Below are positions 51,396 to 58,765 of a stretch of 59,946 nucleotides of DNA, piece by piece. Source of the stretch: Leptolinea sp964424035. GTDB lineage: Bacteria; Chloroflexota; Anaerolineae; Anaerolineales; Anaerolineaceae. How positions within the stretch are numbered: the first letter of the stretch is position 1; the number at the start of each line of letters is the position of its first letter. The translations under genes were made by a program, and so were the position numbers. The stretch is from contig CAYRHB010000004.1 in NCBI GenBank assembly GCA_964424035.1, forward strand, positions 1 through 59,946, written 5' to 3'. The notes beneath the pieces are model-generated. The model was not told the origin of the DNA, ran no database searches, and worked only from the letters and a program-made list of their open reading frames with translations.

Positions 51396-52460
51396 ATGCT
51401 TTCCTTTATCATTCGCCGGCTCTTGATCTTACCGTTACTGTTGCTGGCCGTTACCATTCTGATTTTTTCCATGCTGTCGATGTTGACACCCTATGAACGG
51501 GCGTCCCTGTATGTTCAGGATATTCCCAAACGCCAGGGGGCCATGGAAGCGATCATAAAGAAATACGGATTGGATGATCCGGTGCCGGTACAGTACTGGC
51601 GCTGGATGACCGGCACAAAAGATCCCAAGACCGGTGAGGTAGAGGGTGGTGTTCTATTCGGAAACCTTGGATGGTCCAAAACCGGAAAAGGAACCGTGTG
51701 GGAAGTTATTGGTCGTCGCCTGCCTGCTACAGCGGAACTGGCACTTTGGACTGCCATCCCCATGGTGGGTATTGGTATCTGGCTGGGTGTTGTATCTGCA
51801 GTAAATCACAATAAATTCATCGATCAAATACTAAGGGTATTCAGTATAGTTGGATGGTCAATCCCTGTTTTTGTTTTCGGACTTCTCGTTCTTCTTTTCT
51901 TTTATGCCAAACTTGGATGGTTCCCGCCTGGAAGGTTATCCGACTGGGCGATGCAGGTCGTCCAATCCACTGACTTTATCCGTTATACCAATATGAATTC
52001 CTTTGATGCATTATTGAATGGACGTATGGATGTTTTCCGGGATTCGATCCTGCACCTGGTTCTCCCGGTCCTTACACTTGCGTACCTGGATTGGGCGTAT
52101 CTGTTGCGTGTGACCCGTTCCTCCATGCTCGACACATTAAACCAGGACTATATGACTACCGCGCGGGCTAAAGGCTTGAGCGAACGCAAGGTAATCAGCC
52201 GCCATGCGGTTCCCAACGCGTTGATCCCGGTAGTCACCGTTGGCGCGTTGATGTTGATCGCCTTGCTTAATGGTGTCGTTATAACAGAGACCATTTTTAA
52301 TATTCCGGGAATGGGCTCATTCCTGGCGGAAGCCGCCCTGTCATTGGATGTGGTATCCGTACTGGGTGTGACCATGTTCAACTGCCTGATATTGCTTGTG
52401 GGCAACCTTATTGTCGATATCCTCTACGGCGTTATCGACCCGCGTATTCGTTTACAGTAA
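51396..52460 (+). CDS. Oligopeptide ABC transporter permease (DppB/OppB type)
   Basis: From ATG 51396 the protein has 354 residues. The start F-I-I-R-R-L-L-I-L-P-L-L-L is typical of DppB, and there are about six transmembrane helices. The EAA loop reads A-R-A-K-G-L-S-E-R-K-V-I, and N-A-L-I-P-V follows. GGAGGT at 51379-51384 precedes it; TTG 51390 is an alternative start. A longer frame from 51291 includes the hairpin and is rejected. A soluble insertion after helix 1 (Y-W-R-W-M-T-G-T-K-D-P-K) is extracytoplasmic. Confidence 0.93.
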   Translation: MLSFIIRRLLILPLLLLAVTILIFSMLSMLTPYERASLYVQDIPKRQGAMEAIIKKYGLDDPVPVQYWRWMTGTKDPKTGEVEGGVLFGNLGWSKTGKGTVWEVIGRRLPATAELALWTAIPMVGIGIWLGVVSAVNHNKFIDQILRVFSIVGWSIPVFVFGLLVLLFFYAKLGWFPPGRLSDWAMQVVQSTDFIRYTNMNSFDALLNGRMDVFRDSILHLVLPVLTLAYLDWAYLLRVTRSSMLDTLNQDYMTTARAKGLSERKVISRHAVPNALIPVVTVGALMLIALLNGVVITETIFNIPGMGSFLAEAALSLDVVSVLGVTMFNCLILLVGNLIVDILYGVIDPRIRLQ

Positions 52461-52483
52461 ACACAGCAAAGGATGAGGATCTC

Positions 52484-53461
52484 ATGGATGTAGTAAGAAG
52501 ATTAATTAAAAATCCCACATCTCTGCTTGGCATTGTTCTTTTGCTGGGTTTTGTTGTTTTGGCTATTTCCGCGCCATGGATCGCTCCACCGGAGGAGAAT
52601 GCCCGCAACATCTACATTATTCCCCGGGACGGTTTCAGCAACCAACCCAAGCCCCCGAGTGAGATCCACCCGTTGGGCACCACGGAAGGGCAGTATGACA
52701 TCCTCTATGGTGTGGTCTGGGGAACACGGACGGCTTTCAGAGTGGGTATTGTGATCACATTGATCACAACTGCCATTGGCTTGATCGTCGGGTCGTTGGC
52801 TGGTTTCTACGGCGGTTGGGTTGATGAGTTGTTAATGAGGATCACCGAAGTATTCCTGGTGTTCCCCTTCCTCCTGGCTGCCATCACACTGACTTCAGTT
52901 CTGCAAACTGTCTATGGCCGGGGTGAGGCAAATTTCCTGGTCTACCTGGCGAAATTCCTGGCGATGTTTACCTTTTTCCAGAGTCCCGCTGCGGATCTTG
53001 ATCCCATTCAGATCCAGATTCTGACCGGTATGCTGGCCATCATTGTCTTTGGTTGGATGACCTACGCCCGTGTAATTCGCGGAAACATCCTGGCAGTCAA
53101 AGAGCAGGAATACGCAGTCGCGGCCAAGTTGATCGGTGCCAGTGACGCCCGCATACTTTTCCGTCATCTGCTTCCCAACGCCGTATTTCCGGTATTGGTT
53201 CTTGCCTCTATGGATATCGGTTCCTATGTATTGACTTTCGCAGCACTCAGTTTTCTCGGGTTGGGTGCGCAGCGCGGTTATGCTGATTGGGGACAGATGA
53301 TCAGCTTTGCCCGTAGCTGGATCCCCTCATTGGGAACCTACTGGTACATTGTGGTTTATCCGGGTCTGGCGATCATTTTGTTTGTGCTGGCCTGGAATCT
53401 GGTGGGTGATGCATTGCGGGATATACTTGACCCGCGTATGCGTGGTCGTGGCAACGACTGA
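52484..53461 (+). CDS. Oligopeptide ABC transporter permease (DppC/OppC type)
   Basis: The 325-residue protein starts with a soluble stretch and helix 1, followed by a periplasmic segment with H-P-L-G-T-T-E-G-Q-Y-D-I-L (the DppC D-x-x-G-R-D-like region) and about six helices in all. The EAA loop is E-Y-A-V-A-A-K-L-I-G-A-S-D. A loop of about 30 residues between helices 3 and 4 (Q-S-P-A-A-D-L-D-P-I) is longer than usual. Last gene of the importer operon, followed by a strong terminator. Confidence 0.93.
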   Translation: MDVVRRLIKNPTSLLGIVLLLGFVVLAISAPWIAPPEENARNIYIIPRDGFSNQPKPPSEIHPLGTTEGQYDILYGVVWGTRTAFRVGIVITLITTAIGLIVGSLAGFYGGWVDELLMRITEVFLVFPFLLAAITLTSVLQTVYGRGEANFLVYLAKFLAMFTFFQSPAADLDPIQIQILTGMLAIIVFGWMTYARVIRGNILAVKEQEYAVAAKLIGASDARILFRHLLPNAVFPVLVLASMDIGSYVLTFAALSFLGLGAQRGYADWGQMISFARSWIPSLGTYWYIVVYPGLAIILFVLAWNLVGDALRDILDPRMRGRGND

Positions 53462-53478
53462 TAATCACGATCCTGACC

Positions 53479-53510
53479 AAAGACCTGGAGACTCCTCCAG
53501 GTCTTTTTTT
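53479..53510 (+). terminator. Strong intrinsic terminator of the peptide-importer operon
   Basis: AAAGACCTGGAG (53479-53490) and CTCCAGGTCTTT (53495-53506) form a 12-bp stem with an ACTC loop, followed by four more T residues. Confidence 0.95.
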
Positions 53511-53691
53511 ACATCGAACTTTTTGAAACGCCATGAAATTGCACGACCTCGTAATGGACCGGACATGCACACATCATATACGGGGAATAAAAAAAAGGGT
53601 CAAACTGCACACCAATTTTATGAGGATTTACAAATACAGTGGTGTGTTTTTCCACTATCTGATATTTAAAGCATTTAGTAATATCAGTTCT

Positions 53692-54165
53692 ATGCTGCCC
53701 GAAAATTTTCGTAGCCTGGACATCTTTTCCGGATTTAACCATACAAGTATAGACCTTATCATTCCGCTTATGGAGGTCTGTACTTTTTCGGGTGATACGG
53801 TTATCTACAGGCAGGATCAGGAAGCCACGTATTTCTACATTCTGGTTTCCGGTTCGGTGGTCGTAAAACATAAACCTTATGACGGTGATGAGATCACAAT
53901 CGCCAGGGTAACACCGGAAGATGTAATCGGATGGTCGGCAGCGTTGGGGCGTCCCTGTTATACATCATCTGCCTATGCGGAGGTGCACTGTGATGCTGTG
54001 CGGGTTGAAGTGGCCAATATGCGGGAATTCTGCCGCACCAATCCACAGTTGGGACGAAAAGTCATGGAGAAGCTTGCACAGGGTATTGCGTACCGGTTGA
54101 AAAGCACGTATGATGAAGTCCTCGCATTATTATTTCATGGTATGGGGTTTCTTCCGGAGAATTAG
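53692..54165 (+). CDS. Cyclic-nucleotide-binding-fold protein without DNA-binding domain
   Basis: From ATG 53692 the protein has 157 residues. It is almost entirely a cNMP-binding (cupin-like) domain: L-D-I-F-S-G-F, Y-F-Y-I-L-V-S-G-S-V-V-V, then G-W-S-A-A-L-G and Y-T-S-S-A-Y-A. The arginine that holds the cyclic phosphate in CRP (in R-T/S-A) is replaced, so it may not bind cNMP. A helix follows (E-K-L-A-Q-G-I-A-Y-R-L) but no helix-turn-helix. Partner or ligand is unknown. An ATG at 53533 would add 53 residues of low family character. No Shine-Dalgarno; a TAATAT lies 7 bases upstream. The Nfu gene begins 5 bases after its stop. Confidence 0.78.
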   Translation: MLPENFRSLDIFSGFNHTSIDLIIPLMEVCTFSGDTVIYRQDQEATYFYILVSGSVVVKHKPYDGDEITIARVTPEDVIGWSAALGRPCYTSSAYAEVHCDAVRVEVANMREFCRTNPQLGRKVMEKLAQGIAYRLKSTYDEVLALLFHGMGFLPEN

Positions 54166-54170
54166 AAACG

Positions 54171-54419
54171 ATGATAGTAACTCCCCCCGATTTTTCCGAT
54201 CAAGTACGCATGCAGGCGCTGGTGGAACAGCTGGACGCGTATATCAGCCATTATCATGGCGGTTCGGTGGAGCTTGTCGATTTTGATGGTTCCATAGTCA
54301 AAGTGCGGCTTGGTGGAGCCTGTCTGGGATGTCCGCTTTCACCAGTGACCCTGCATGGATGGGTCGAAGGAACAGTCCATCAATTCTTTCCGGATGTGAA
54401 AGTCGAAGAAGCCAGGTAA
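54171..54419 (+). CDS. NifU C-terminal-domain (Nfu-type) iron-sulfur protein
   Basis: The 82-residue protein is a bare Nfu domain with the cluster-ligating motif C-L-G-C-P within G-G-A-C-L-G-C-P-L-S. Such proteins carry [4Fe-4S] clusters to apoproteins, working as dimers. The preceding H-Y-H-G-G-S-V-E-L-V and later E-G-T-V-H-Q-F-F-P-D segments fit the fold. Its pairing with a cNMP-fold protein suggests a regulated or redox-linked role, which is inference. Confidence 0.9.
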   Translation: MIVTPPDFSDQVRMQALVEQLDAYISHYHGGSVELVDFDGSIVKVRLGGACLGCPLSPVTLHGWVEGTVHQFFPDVKVEEAR

Positions 54420-54480
54420 TCAACCTGGCAATATCTTAAAAATGATCATTCCAGCGATATAACAATATGTTCGCTGGAAT
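54411..54480 (+). terminator. Tandem hairpins at the end of the Nfu gene
   Basis: The first stem, GCCAGGT / ACCTGGC (54411-54429), includes the Nfu stop codon. The second, ATTCCAGCGA / TCGCTGGAAT (54448-54457 and 54471-54480), is a perfect 10-bp stem followed by TTTC and lies within the 3' end of the convergent SHOCT-like gene. The second is a plausible intrinsic terminator. Confidence 0.6.
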
Positions 54481-54862
54481 TTTCACTTGTTTTCTCGAGG
54501 ACTTTGCCTTTCGTCCCCTGCTCAATGGCTTGGAGCACCACCCGTATATCCCGGCTGGCTGAATTTCCATCGAAGCAGGCACCCATTTTCACTCCGGCTT
54601 CAATAACATTGGCCGGCAACCGGATATTGATCTTATCGTGGTTTGTGATCATATCTTTGATAATGACCCGTAACCATCGGGTTGGCATATTTGTCCCATC
54701 TGGTTGCGAACGCCTGGATTGTCCATTCTGCTTCCTGCCATCCAGCGTAAGGAGCATTTCTGCTCCTTCTTCCGGAGTGATTGTTCCTTCCTGGATTTTA
54801 TTCAATATACGCAGGTAATCGTTTTGTTGTGACATCTCGCTAACTCTTTCCCGGGGAAACAT
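54446..54862 (-). CDS. SHOCT-like-domain protein, function unknown
   Basis: The 138-residue protein has an N-terminal helical SHOCT-like unit (R-I-L-N-K-I-Q-E-G-T-I-T-P-E-E-G-A-E-M-L) of the type found in YvlB/LiaX-like proteins, a polar linker, and a C-terminal alpha/beta segment (K-I-N-I-R-L-P-A-N-V-I-E-A-G-V-K-M-G). The same arrangement occurs in many Chloroflexota and Firmicutes proteins of unknown role. ATG 54862 is 7 bases after a TATATT; a second start at ATG 54835 is possible. Divergent from the next gene. Confidence 0.75.
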   Translation of the reverse strand: MFPRERVSEMSQQNDYLRILNKIQEGTITPEEGAEMLLTLDGRKQNGQSRRSQPDGTNMPTRWLRVIIKDMITNHDKINIRLPANVIEAGVKMGACFDGNSASRDIRVVLQAIEQGTKGKVLEKTSENSSEHIVISLE

Positions 54863-54869
54863 CCATTGT

Positions 54870-54911
54870 AATATAAGTCCAAAATCAGTTTGTTTCGGTT
54901 AATGCTAGAAT
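54870..54911. promoter_or_regulatory. Divergent -10 boxes between the SHOCT-like and the unknown gene
   Basis: A minus-strand TATATT (54870-54875) lies 7 bases before ATG 54862. A plus-strand TAGAAT (54906-54911), preceded by TGC as an extended -10, lies 34 bases before GTG 54946. Confidence 0.4.
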
Positions 54912-54945
54912 ATCAGAGAATAAATGACCAAGGGAAGGATTCACG

Positions 54946-55464
54946 GTGGAAAATAAGCCTGAGAAAACAAAAAAAGAAAAATCAAAACCAGTTGATCAAC
55001 AACCGGAAAGCGGTAAACAACCGGACGGTAAATTTGGCGATTTCATACGGCGGATGTGTGAATCCCATAATTGGAAAACCCGTGAGTTTGATGATGAGCA
55101 CGCAGTGATCGAATTCACAGTGGACCAGCAGCGATCTCAGACGTTATTTATTTTTTGCTACGAAGATGACCTGGAATTCTCCGTACCGAGTTTTGCCGCC
55201 TTTGACTCCATGGAAAAGGTACCGCACTATATTTCCACTTCCCTGTTGCAGATCAATGCAAAAACCAAGATCGGTTTCTGGTGCGTTGAGTCGATTGGCG
55301 GGAAGATGGTTTATTCATATATGCACAACGCGCTGATGTCTCAAACCGGTGAATCAATGTTCAAAGATATCATCATGACGCTGGTTCAACGCGTGGATGA
55401 TTTTGAAAATCTATTGATCAAGATGTCTGAACAGGGAAAGGCAGGGGAAGAACCTGCGCAGTAA
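54946..55464 (+). CDS. Conserved-looking protein of unknown function (YbjN/CesT-like?)
   Basis: The 172-residue protein is read from GTG 54946 after GGGAAGGA. The first 28 residues are charged and Lys/Gln-rich. The rest alternates strands and helices (A-V-I-E-F-T-V ... Q-T-L-F-I-F-C-Y ... K-I-G-F-W-C-V-E) and ends with a long helix (L-V-Q-R-V-D-D-F-E-N-L-L), reminiscent of the YbjN/T3SS-chaperone-like fold. I do not recognise the family with confidence. It converges with the proline-rich protein gene, 4 bases apart. Confidence 0.72.
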   Translation: MENKPEKTKKEKSKPVDQQPESGKQPDGKFGDFIRRMCESHNWKTREFDDEHAVIEFTVDQQRSQTLFIFCYEDDLEFSVPSFAAFDSMEKVPHYISTSLLQINAKTKIGFWCVESIGGKMVYSYMHNALMSQTGESMFKDIIMTLVQRVDDFENLLIKMSEQGKAGEEPAQ

Positions 55465-55468
55465 ATGG

Positions 55469-56341
55469 TCAGCTGGGGTTTGGACGGATTTCTGTCCGGC
55501 GTTCCCATTCTTTCGCTGCCGCGCGGATCAACTCAACCGCTGATGGATCGGTTACTGTGTCAATCCCAATAAAGTGTTCCTGACCGACCCAGACGACCAC
55601 TCCTTCATTCTTTTCCTCCATTAATTTAATATGACGGTTGGGATCGTCTGAATTCTGGATCAACTCCTGCAGGATCTCATCAACCTGTTCAACCATGGTG
55701 GTAGCCTGTTTCTTGGGTTTGTCAGCCGCTGCAATGGGTGGGGACTGAACCGGGGGTGTTAAAACGGGAGCAGCGGGTGGAACCTGGGTTTGTACCTGAG
55801 CCTGAACGTTTGGAGCGGCAGGGACGGGGGGAGGTGCTACCGGGGCAGCTGGAGGTGCTGCCGGCGCGGCTGGAAGTGCTGCCGGTATTGGGTCAGTGTT
55901 TACCGGTGTTGATGCTTTTATGGTTGTCGGAACAGGAGCCTCTTCTTTTGTTTCTTTTGCTGACGTTTCCTTTAGTTTCTCCGGTATGAATTCACCGGTA
56001 TCAATCATCAACCATTCTGCCAGTTCCTTGATCAGGTCAATGAAACGTTTCTTTTGGGCAGGATTGAGAGGGGTTGATGACGCGAGGAGGTGTCCACTGG
56101 TTTCAACAAAGAGACCTGAACCTTTCTTCTCCCTCCAAAGGCGAATCAATTCGGTGTATTTCTCGGGATCTGCCAGCGGAGCAGGTTGATCGGGCAGGAC
56201 CACAGGTTGAGGAGTCGGCTCTTTACTCTTATTTCTTCTACCAAGCAAAGTGACAGCCCGTCCGATGAAAAAGCCGACGACCAGGAAAACAAAGACCATT
56301 ACGATGGTGAAACTGATTGGTATTTCTGCGCTCATTGTCAT
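55469..56341 (-). CDS. Membrane-anchored proline/alanine-rich protein
   Basis: From ATG 56341 (ATGA overlap with the fpg stop) the protein has 290 residues; ATG 56335 is an alternative. One transmembrane helix (about 8-28, V-M-V-F-V-F-L-V-V-G-F-F-I-G-R) is followed by a charged region, a small helical domain with E-K-Y-T-E-L-I-R-L-W-R-E-K, a Pro/Ala/Val-rich linker of about 80 residues, and a C-terminal alpha/beta domain (V-D-E-I-L-Q-E-L-I ... G-V-V-V-W-V-G). The two small domains may bind a partner across the flexible linker. Function unknown. It is in the fpg-prs transcript. Confidence 0.75.
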   Translation of the reverse strand: MTMSAEIPISFTIVMVFVFLVVGFFIGRAVTLLGRRNKSKEPTPQPVVLPDQPAPLADPEKYTELIRLWREKKGSGLFVETSGHLLASSTPLNPAQKKRFIDLIKELAEWLMIDTGEFIPEKLKETSAKETKEEAPVPTTIKASTPVNTDPIPAALPAAPAAPPAAPVAPPPVPAAPNVQAQVQTQVPPAAPVLTPPVQSPPIAAADKPKKQATTMVEQVDEILQELIQNSDDPNRHIKLMEEKNEGVVVWVGQEHFIGIDTVTDPSAVELIRAAAKEWERRTEIRPNPS

Positions 56342-57165
56342 ACCCCTTTCGGCTGGCACTTCGGGCAATAATGTGTTCCGCGTTGTCCCGCAACAATCCG
56401 CTCAATGGTAGTTCCACAAACCGGGCAGGGTTTCCCGGTCTGCTGGTAAACACGGAAGGAGTTCTGAAAAGAACCTCCCCGGTAGACCCAATCTATGCTG
56501 GCGCCATTGTGTTTGATCCCTTCATCCAGGGTATCCCGGATGGCATATAACAATCTTTCCGCTTCTGTTTCCGTCAGGCCGCTGCTTATTCTTAATGGAT
56601 GAATGCCCGCCCGATACAGGCTTTCATCTGTATAAATATTGCCCAGCCCCGCAATGAAAGATTGGTCTAATAAAAGTGATTTTATATATTTTCTTTTACT
56701 TTGCAAGTTGCAAAATAGAACATGGGGTGTCAGCGCCGGATCAAATGGTTCAATCCCAAGCTTGCCAAGAGTTTTCAGTGGATCATCCACAAGCCAGACG
56801 CGGCCAAATTTGCGTGTGTCATTAAAAACCAACCGGGATCCATCAACAAAGTTTAGGATGAAACGGTCGTGGTCACCTACCTGTGTGGATGATGAAGGAT
56901 CAACCCTCAGATCACCGCTCATCCGTAGATGGATGAGCAGAAATCCAGCATCCAACCGGAAGATGACGTATTTTCCCCTGCGGAAAATTTCCTCAACCTT
57001 GCGGCCGGAAATTTGGGCACAAAATTCACCGGGAGAAGGTTCTGAAAGCGTCTTGTCCCATAAAATCTGTGCCGATTCAACAATATTCCCGGTTACCGGT
57101 TTTCCACCCCTGCCGCCATGGCGAAGGGCGTTGACGATCGTCTCTACCTCCGGCAACTCAGGCAT
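56338..57165 (-). CDS. mutM: Formamidopyrimidine-DNA glycosylase
   Basis: The 275-residue protein (also called Fpg) has the N-terminal catalytic P-E-L-P-E-V-E-T (Pro2 nucleophile after Met removal, Glu3), a conserved N-I-Y-T-D-E segment of the helix-two-turn-helix, and a C-terminal zinc finger with C-P-V-C and C-P-K-C. It removes 8-oxoguanine and other oxidised purines and nicks the strand. It starts 8 bases after prs. Confidence 0.96.
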   Translation of the reverse strand: MPELPEVETIVNALRHGGRGGKPVTGNIVESAQILWDKTLSEPSPGEFCAQISGRKVEEIFRRGKYVIFRLDAGFLLIHLRMSGDLRVDPSSSTQVGDHDRFILNFVDGSRLVFNDTRKFGRVWLVDDPLKTLGKLGIEPFDPALTPHVLFCNLQSKRKYIKSLLLDQSFIAGLGNIYTDESLYRAGIHPLRISSGLTETEAERLLYAIRDTLDEGIKHNGASIDWVYRGGSFQNSFRVYQQTGKPCPVCGTTIERIVAGQRGTHYCPKCQPKGV

Positions 57166-57173
57166 GCAGCCAC

Positions 57174-58169
57174 CTATTCGTTGAACAATGCTCCAACAGA
57201 CCGGCCTTCATTCGCCCGCATGATGACTTCTCCAAGAAGGCGCGAGACTGAGAGGATTTTGAGCCGGTCGCCGAAGTAGGCGGCTTTCTCAGCCGGTATG
57301 GGGATTGTATCGGTGGTCACAAATTCAGTTACCGGCAGGGCGGAAAGCACCTGTGGAGCGGGATCGGACAGCACGGGATGAACGAAAACCATATAAACGT
57401 TACGGGCACCGCAGCTTTTTACCAGATTAACAGCCTGCACCATGGATCCACCGGTATTGATCTCATCATCCACAATGATCGCGTCCCGTCCCTGAACGTC
57501 TCCAATAAAGGTCAGAGCTTCCGCTTTTGAATCGTTCGATACCCGGCGTTTTTCAATAAATGCCAGAGGAGTGTCGAGTTTCTGGGCGAAATTACGTGCT
57601 TTTTTGGCAAAACCCAGATCTGCAGTAACTACCACCGGCTCATTCATTACCGGAAGTTTCTTTTTCAAATAGTCAGTCAGGATATAGAAAGCGGTCATCA
57701 CATCACCCGGGATGGAGAAAAATCCCTGGATTTGACCGGCGTGCAGGTCCATCGTGATATAGCGGTCAGCCCCTGCCACTTCGATCATGTCACATACCAG
57801 GCGCGCCGTGATGGGCACACGTGGCTGATCTTTCTTGTCTGAACGGGCATAGCAGAGATACGGGATCACGGCTGTGATCCGGGCGGCTGAATCAAGCCTC
57901 AAGGTCTGAAGCATGATCAACAACTCCATCAGGTTGCGATGGACCGGAGCGGATGTGGTTTGAATCACATAGCAATCCTGCCCGCGCACACTGGTATGCA
58001 ATTGTACGAATAGATTGTCATTGGGGAAAACGATCACATCCCGCTCGCAGAGAGGCATCCGCAGGTAACCGGCAATATTGGAAGCCAGTTCCGGACACCC
58101 TGTCCCGGCGTAGAGTTTCACATCACCATATTGGATCCGGTCATGCCGGACATGTACTGCATTGGGCAT
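57174..58169 (-). CDS. prs: Ribose-phosphate pyrophosphokinase
   Basis: From ATG 58169, placed after AGGAGGAAG, the protein has 331 residues. It has the PRPP synthetase motifs F-P-N-D-N-L-F-V-Q-L, M-D-L-H-A-G-Q-I-Q-G-F-F, the ATP-loop region R-S-D-K-K-D-Q-P and the ribose-5-phosphate loop I-I-V-D-D-E-I-N-T-G-G-S. It makes PRPP for nucleotide, His and Trp synthesis and for salvage by enzymes such as Xpt. An upstream ATG 58211 lies before the ribosome site and is less likely. Confidence 0.95.
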   Translation of the reverse strand: MPNAVHVRHDRIQYGDVKLYAGTGCPELASNIAGYLRMPLCERDVIVFPNDNLFVQLHTSVRGQDCYVIQTTSAPVHRNLMELLIMLQTLRLDSAARITAVIPYLCYARSDKKDQPRVPITARLVCDMIEVAGADRYITMDLHAGQIQGFFSIPGDVMTAFYILTDYLKKKLPVMNEPVVVTADLGFAKKARNFAQKLDTPLAFIEKRRVSNDSKAEALTFIGDVQGRDAIIVDDEINTGGSMVQAVNLVKSCGARNVYMVFVHPVLSDPAPQVLSALPVTEFVTTDTIPIPAEKAAYFGDRLKILSVSRLLGEVIMRANEGRSVGALFNE

Positions 58170-58189
58170 TTCTTCCTCCTGACCTAACT

Positions 58190-58732
58190 TTAAACCTCGG
58201 CGTCCTGCCATTCACTGCGCAGGATACCCATGACGAATACGTCAAGGTACCGGCCGTTCTTGTAAACATCCTGCCGCAGGCGTCCTTCTTCAACAAAACC
58301 AGCCGTGAGATAAGATTTTTTCGCGCGCTCATTGCTTTCAAATACGAAAAGGTAAACACGATTCAGATTTAAGTTATTGAAAGCGTGCCTGACCATCAAA
58401 CGCATTGTGTCGCATCCCAAACCTTGATCCCAGTAGTTTTTATCCCCGATGCATATCCCGATTTCCACGCTGCGGTTTTTCCAATCGATTGTATGATACC
58501 GGGTTGAACCAATCAGCGTCCATTGGTTCTGGTTGTTGACCTCAATGGCCAGAGGGTGTTCCTCATCCGGCCGTTTCATCAGGTTTTCATACCATTGCTG
58601 CTCGTCCAGGCTGGAACGGGGAGTGTGGATCAGCAGGTTTTCGATCACGTCAGGGTCATTTCTCCAACGGGCCAGGTGTGGAAGGTCCTCCGGTTCAATG
58701 GCTCGTAATCGAATTCGTTTGCCAGTCAGCAT
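58190..58732 (-). CDS. RimJ/RimL-type GNAT acetyltransferase
   Basis: The 180-residue protein has the ribosomal-protein-acetyltransferase pattern: I-R-L-R-A-I-E-P-E-D near the start, I-G-I-C-I-G-D-K-N-Y-W-D-Q-G-L-G-C-D-T-M-R-L in the acetyl-CoA region and V-F-E-S-N-E-R-A-K-K-S-Y. The substrate (protein N-terminus, spermidine or an antibiotic) cannot be told. AGGAG lies about 10 bases before ATG. It is 20 bases ahead of prs and 33 after aspS. Confidence 0.9.
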   Translation of the reverse strand: MLTGKRIRLRAIEPEDLPHLARWRNDPDVIENLLIHTPRSSLDEQQWYENLMKRPDEEHPLAIEVNNQNQWTLIGSTRYHTIDWKNRSVEIGICIGDKNYWDQGLGCDTMRLMVRHAFNNLNLNRVYLFVFESNERAKKSYLTAGFVEEGRLRQDVYKNGRYLDVFVMGILRSEWQDAEV

Positions 58733-58765
58733 ACCAACAAATACTCCTGAATCACTTTTGCGAAA

